From CAZVWV01 sp964631745 (GTDB lineage Bacteria; Bdellovibrionota_C; UBA2361; JBGSMV01): 64,000 nucleotides of DNA. The translations under genes and the position numbers were made by a program. The notes under the pieces were generated by a model, which was given only the letters and a program-made list of their open reading frames with translations, was not told the DNA's origin and searched no databases. Positions 60,594 through 64,000 of the stretch are shown here, in pieces (within the stretch, counting starts at the first letter, position 1; every line of letters begins with the position of its first letter). Location: the NCBI GenBank assembly GCA_964631745.1, contig CAZVWV010000001.1, forward strand, positions 11,341-75,340, written 5' to 3'.

Positions 60594-60941
60594 ATGGAAG
60601 TTAAGCCAAAAGTAGTACGGATTTATCAACGGCGAAACGGAGATCTTCCATTTGTAAATTGGATTAAAGGCCTGCGAGATTTGAGAGGCAAACAGAAGAT
60701 TGAGGCTAGAGTCGATCGGGTTCGCTCTGGAAATCTCGGTGATCATGCGCCTGTGGGCGAAGGGGTAACTGAATTACGACTTCAGTTTGGCCCAGGATAT
60801 CGAGTATATTTAGGCCAAGAAGGCGATACTTTTGTTGTCCTTCTTTGTGGAGGTGATAAGAGCACTCAAGATGAAGATATCAAAAAAGCAAAAAGCTACT
60901 GGAAAGATTATCAAAACGAGAAAACGTATGCCAACGGTTGA
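60594..60941 (+). CDS. higB: HigB/RelE-type toxin (addiction-module killer protein)
   Basis: The 115 residues fit the RelE/ParE-fold killer family of the HI1419 type: VRIYQRRNGDLPFVNWIKGL, RVDRVRSGNLGDHAPVGEGV, ELRLQFGPGYRVYLGQEGDT and VVLLCGGDKSTQDEDIKKAK. Such toxins cleave mRNA on the ribosome. I chose ATG at 60594 on promoter position. An in-frame ATG at 60573 gives seven more residues. It is first in the operon, before its antitoxin, with a 14-base overlap. Confidence 0.84.
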   Translation: MEVKPKVVRIYQRRNGDLPFVNWIKGLRDLRGKQKIEARVDRVRSGNLGDHAPVGEGVTELRLQFGPGYRVYLGQEGDTFVVLLCGGDKSTQDEDIKKAKSYWKDYQNEKTYANG

Positions 60942-61233
60942 TTATGATGAATATCTGCTAAACGAGCTGAAAGATCTCGAATATGCGGCTGGGTATCTCA
61001 CCGCATGCCTTGAGGAAGGAGAAGATGTTTTTTTAATAGGTGTTCGTAATATTGCTAAAGCCCAAGGTGGAATGAAAGCCCTTTCTAATGCAACTCAGCT
61101 AAACCGCGAAAGCCTTTATGATATGTTGTCCAAGGAGGGGAACCCACGACTCAGCAGTCTGACGGCGGTTCTTGATCAGCTTGGGATCAAGTTGGAATTT
61201 TCTGTAAAACTTTCTGGTACTGAAGCGGCCTGA
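60928..61233 (+). CDS. higA: HigA-type antitoxin (addiction-module antidote)
   Basis: The 101 residues match antidote proteins of the HI1420 type: LKDLEYAAGYLTACLEEGED, VRNIAKAQGGMKALSNATQL and RESLYDMLSKEGNPRLSSLT, a helix-turn-helix part, with TAVLDQLGIKLEFSVK at the end. I start at ATG 60928, where the usual family N-terminus (MPTVDYDEYLLNEL) begins. It neutralises the preceding toxin and probably represses the promoter at 60555. Confidence 0.86.
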   Translation: MPTVDYDEYLLNELKDLEYAAGYLTACLEEGEDVFLIGVRNIAKAQGGMKALSNATQLNRESLYDMLSKEGNPRLSSLTAVLDQLGIKLEFSVKLSGTEAA

Positions 61234-61246
61234 TTACCGCGCGGGT

Positions 61247-61265
61247 GGGGCTATTGCATCGCCCC
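61247..61265 (+). terminator. Hairpin after higA
   Basis: GGGGC (61247-61251) and GCCCC (61261-61265) with extra pairing outside (GTG ... CAC with a bulge) form a GC-rich hairpin between higA and the convergent HAD gene. It lacks a U-run. A CTCAGAGA remnant follows at 61273. Confidence 0.35.
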
Positions 61266-61314
61266 GCCACCTCTCAGAGAAACTCCTGATTGGTTAACTT
61301 GTGGGCGAATAATG

Positions 61315-62316
61315 CTAAGGATTTCCTAAGCGCGCTAATCTATTCTGCTTCATAAACTTAGGACCAAATTTATTCAGTTCAAGTGCGGCATGATGTTGGC
61401 GCATACTTTCCTTTATGCGCCGATATGTTTTTACGTCCCCGAACATATTGAGAGCCAAGTCCTTTAAGAAATGGTTGATCGAGGGCATAACAGCAAGGGC
61501 CCCAGCTTTACGCAGAGACCCTTCCAACTTGTAACTGTACCCGTAACCGGGAGGCAAGATTCCAAATTTCAGCATCTCGATGCCATGAGCGGCAGAGTTA
61601 GTTGCCATTTTACTTTGATTGACAGCGGAATCGTCTAAGAAAATTACGCGCTCCGTAATTGAAAGGGTTCGGGCGGCACTGACAATCATGTCAGCTTCTG
61701 GTTTAATGCGATGAGTATCGTCCTGACAAAAGAGGGCTGGTAAAAGACGGTCCAGGCCTAATTCTATAAGCCCCTGCAAGGCGGGGTCATTTGATCTATT
61801 TGTGGCGATAAATACCTTTAGCGGCAACTGCTGAAGCCATTCTAATGCCGCCGGACAAATGAGAACCCGATCGCGCAAATGCCCTTGTGAGTATTTCTCG
61901 ATCTCTCGCAACTGCCGACGCAATTCATTATCTGGCACATCATGAGTTTCCCAAACTCTCTCCATTGCGAAGTCCCAAATATCCACGCCACTCTTTCGCG
62001 CACTACGAATATCATTAAGATGGATATCGACATGATAGCGATGACATAAAACCTGGGCGACTAATTCATGGTAGTTCGCATCGTTGAGAAGAACTCCGTC
62101 CATGTCTAACCCAAGCGCAAACTCGCCTTGGAGCACTACCGGAGGCAAGCCACTAAAATTGTAACTGCTCGGCATCGAGAAAGACCTCAATGGAACCAAG
62201 GCCGGCCCAACACACGCGGCCAAAGGACTCTCCTGAGTCGGGGTGGCAGGTTGCGGTTCTGAAGCTTGTAATCCCGCCAGATTTGGAACACTTGTAGAGC
62301 TCGCCCCACCGGCCAT
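61315..62316 (-). CDS. HAD-superfamily hydrolase with disordered N-terminus
   Basis: The 333 residues have about 65 unstructured N-terminal residues (ASEPQPATPTQESPLAACVG), then a HAD fold: motif I GLDMDGVLLND (nucleophile Asp near 70), motif II FIATNRSND, motif III Lys in HRIKPEADMIVSAA and motif IV RVIFLDDSAVNQ. HAD enzymes are mostly phosphatases, and the substrate here is unknown. AAGGAT precedes the ATG. Its N-terminus resembles in style those of the 51413 and 17945 proteins. Confidence 0.75.
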   Translation of the reverse strand: MAGGASSTSVPNLAGLQASEPQPATPTQESPLAACVGPALVPLRSFSMPSSYNFSGLPPVVLQGEFALGLDMDGVLLNDANYHELVAQVLCHRYHVDIHLNDIRSARKSGVDIWDFAMERVWETHDVPDNELRRQLREIEKYSQGHLRDRVLICPAALEWLQQLPLKVFIATNRSNDPALQGLIELGLDRLLPALFCQDDTHRIKPEADMIVSAARTLSITERVIFLDDSAVNQSKMATNSAAHGIEMLKFGILPPGYGYSYKLEGSLRKAGALAVMPSINHFLKDLALNMFGDVKTYRRIKESMRQHHAALELNKFGPKFMKQNRLARLGNP

Positions 62317-62528
62317 CTTTAAAATCCTTTATTAGTTGACTATGGAGAGAATATTAAGGATTTTCAGTTTGCTAGTCAAAGTCGGCGCGGCTGACTTTTG
62401 GAGCGGTATCCCGACTAATACCGACTGAAAAGCCGCCAGGCGTTTAGCGCTGCTTTTGCCCAAATGCCCTTGTGACAGCGCGCTATAACAGCTAGAATAC
62501 CCCGGAAATTTAGGTATTATTACAAAAA

Positions 62529-63593
62529 ATGGTCGCATATAAATTCAATCATGTTTGCATCGAGTCCTGGGGCCTGAACACGCCGCCGCATCAAGTTACC
62601 TCGGCTGAGCTTGAAGACAAACTATCACCGCTTTACCAAAGACTTGAGATTCCGTTTGGAACATTGGAAAAACTCACAGCCATAAAAACCAGATACTTCT
62701 GGGATAAGAGCGTGCGACCCAGCCAGGCGGCCACGGTTGCTGCTCGCACTGCGCTTGATGGGATTGGGTTCGCTCGCGAACATATTCAAGCCTTGTTTAG
62801 CTGCTCTGTTACGCGCGATTATTTTGAACCGGCTGTGGCGGCGCTTGTGCATGGCGCTCTCGAATTGGATGAGCGCGCCGTGACTATGGATATCAGCAAC
62901 GCCTGTATCGGTTTTAGCAACGGACTTCTCACCTTAGCTAATCTGATTGAAACCGGTGTCGTAAAAGCCGGAGTTGTGGTTTCAGCTGAAACCGTTTCAA
63001 CTATCATTGATTCTACCGTGACGCATCTCTTAAAGAACCAAGATATCACCCGCGATATGTTACTTAGGATCTTACCCACATTTACTCTGGGCTGCGGAGC
63101 CGCTTCGATGGTTTTATGTCATGAATCCATAGCAACCCGCGGGCATAAACTCAAAGGGGCGGTCTCTCGCTCCGCCACCCAACATAGCGAACTTTGTGTT
63201 GGAAACGGCGATTTTTGCGCAGCCATGTCTGACTCCGGATTAACTCCGATCATGCAGACGGACTCACAATTAATTATCTCATCCGCCGCCAAACTTGGCG
63301 GCCGCATCTGGCCTGACGCCTCCAAGAGCTTCGGCTGGACAGCCGATGACATTCAGCACATCTTCTGCCATCAAGTTGGAAAGCAGATTAATGGAGCGTT
63401 TTACCGCGAAATGGGACTCCCGCAAGAGAAGGAGTTTATTGTCTATCCGCGCTATGGCAATCAAGTTTCGGCAGCGCTTCCAACCGCCTTTGTGACTGGC
63501 ATTACCGAAAAGCCTCTGAACAGCGGCGATAAAGTTCTATTCACCGCTTTCGGCAGCGGCCTTAACGGAATCTTTACCGCTATTCAGTGGTAA
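62529..63593 (+). CDS. oleA: OleA-type 3-oxoacyl synthase (FabH-like thiolase-fold enzyme)
   Basis: OleA joins two long-chain acyl-CoA head to head in olefin biosynthesis. The 354 residues have the nucleophile Cys in DISNACIGFSNGLLTL (C126), a His in HIFCHQVGKQINGAF and an Asn in YPRYGNQVSAALP, the thiolase-fold triad. The NACIGFSNG stretch is closer to OleA than to FabH. The next gene is an OleB-like hydrolase, which supports OleA. A housekeeping FabH cannot be fully excluded. The promoter TTGTGA-17-TAGAAT lies at 62470-62498. Confidence 0.75.
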   Translation: MVAYKFNHVCIESWGLNTPPHQVTSAELEDKLSPLYQRLEIPFGTLEKLTAIKTRYFWDKSVRPSQAATVAARTALDGIGFAREHIQALFSCSVTRDYFEPAVAALVHGALELDERAVTMDISNACIGFSNGLLTLANLIETGVVKAGVVVSAETVSTIIDSTVTHLLKNQDITRDMLLRILPTFTLGCGAASMVLCHESIATRGHKLKGAVSRSATQHSELCVGNGDFCAAMSDSGLTPIMQTDSQLIISSAAKLGGRIWPDASKSFGWTADDIQHIFCHQVGKQINGAFYREMGLPQEKEFIVYPRYGNQVSAALPTAFVTGITEKPLNSGDKVLFTAFGSGLNGIFTAIQW

Positions 63594-63605
63594 AGGGTGT
63601 TTTGA

Positions 63606-64000
63606 ATGGTACTCCCACTCACACCTGGTTCGGCCGATTTTATAAACAGGCTGCTTCCATATCAATCTCACTTCGTCGATATAGACGGCCACCAGATGCA
63701 TTACATAGACGAAGGTCCTCCTCAGGCTCCAGTAGTGCTGCTCTTGCATGGGAATCCCACTTGGTGTTTCTATTATCGCCGTTTGATTGCAAGCTTGCGA
63801 AGCGAGTTCCGAGTCATTGCCCCTGACTTTATCGGTTGCGGCCTCTCAAGCCGCCCGAAGGGCGTGCGCTTTAGAGCAAGACACCGCATCGATCACCTTA
63901 GACATCTACTATCGACCTTAAAGATCGAAAAGTTTTCTCTCGTAATGCATGACTGGGGCGGATCGATCGGCACAGCTCTGGCCGCCGAGAATCCCGCGGC
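63606..64000 (+). CDS. oleB: OleB-like alpha/beta hydrolase (haloalkane dehalogenase family), cut by the window edge
   Basis: The frame from ATG 63606 is open to the window end (131 codons seen). It contains LLLHGNPTWCFYYRRLI (oxyanion-hole HGNPTW), APDFIGCGLSSRP and a nucleophile elbow VMHDWGGSIG whose nucleophile is Asp, as in haloalkane dehalogenases and the beta-lactone decarboxylase OleB. Placed 12 bases after the oleA-like gene, OleB is the best call. A dehalogenase or epoxide hydrolase is possible. Confidence 0.75.
   Translation, partial: MVLPLTPGSADFINRLLPYQSHFVDIDGHQMHYIDEGPPQAPVVLLLHGNPTWCFYYRRLIASLRSEFRVIAPDFIGCGLSSRPKGVRFRARHRIDHLRHLLSTLKIEKFSLVMHDWGGSIGTALAAENPA

Overview
The window looks like chromosomal DNA of a flagellated, aerobic, Gram-negative bacterium. 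FlgH (L-ring), FlgI (P-ring), FlgA and a GspK pseudopilin imply an outer membrane. The flagellar order flgF-G-A-H-I-J-M-N-K-L-csrA-fliW is of the kind seen in lineages once grouped as Deltaproteobacteria, and the fused E1 alpha/beta keto-acid dehydrogenase and the OleA/OleB pair fit such a lineage. I cannot place it further. Two runs of N (10643-10668 and 53318-53327) show that this is a draft or metagenome-derived assembly.

Layout. 1-3.1 kb: a large protein that I read as a very divergent RelA/SpoT-type protein. 3.1-12.5 kb, minus strand: a tight gene string ileS, a fadB-like gene, glyQS, livH, livM, livG. 12.6-16.5 kb, plus strand: a Leu/Phe-dehydrogenase-family gene and paaABCD (phenylacetyl-CoA epoxidase). 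16.5-28.8 kb: an accessory stretch with an AbiE-type toxin-antitoxin pair, a cluster of unrecognised genes including a 1504-residue protein, an orphan antitoxin-like gene, and the bkd E1/E2 genes. 29.2-32.4 kb: paaG-, paaH- and paaJ-like beta-oxidation genes. 32.4-34.8 kb: a PH-domain membrane protein and a secreted seven-repeat propeller. 35.0-45.9 kb: flagellar rod, ring, hook-filament junction and regulatory genes. 45.9-48.8 kb: HDOD, STAS and receiver-ATPase signalling genes. 48.7-51.7 kb: rpmB, gspK, small unknown genes and dispersed repeats. 52.0-55.9 kb: an MFS transporter, an FrhB-like iron-sulfur flavoprotein and a GlpD-like FAD enzyme. 56.0-61.3 kb: vapBC-like and higBA-like toxin-antitoxin pairs, small secreted proteins and pabBA. 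61.3-64 kb: a HAD hydrolase and the start of an olefin (ole) gene cluster.

The metabolic genes fit together. Branched-chain (LivGHM) uptake, an amino-acid dehydrogenase, the branched-chain keto-acid dehydrogenase (E1/E2), the phenylacetyl-CoA epoxidase and two sets of beta-oxidation enzymes would carry Leu/Ile/Val and Phe-derived acids to acetyl-CoA. Missing from the window are LivF and LivK/J, PaaE, PaaK, PaaZ and lipoamide dehydrogenase.

The most unusual features are non-coding. A family of hairpins has a 13-base loop ending in an invariant CTCAGAGACC and occurs only in divergent intergenic regions. A second family of dispersed, structured repeats has 18-bp perfect terminal inverted repeats. 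Four toxin-antitoxin-type genes have the -10 box only 8-9 bases before the start codon, which suggests leaderless transcripts. Among proteins, the divergent RelA/SpoT-like protein and the 18-24.4 kb cassette of unknown genes deserve most attention.
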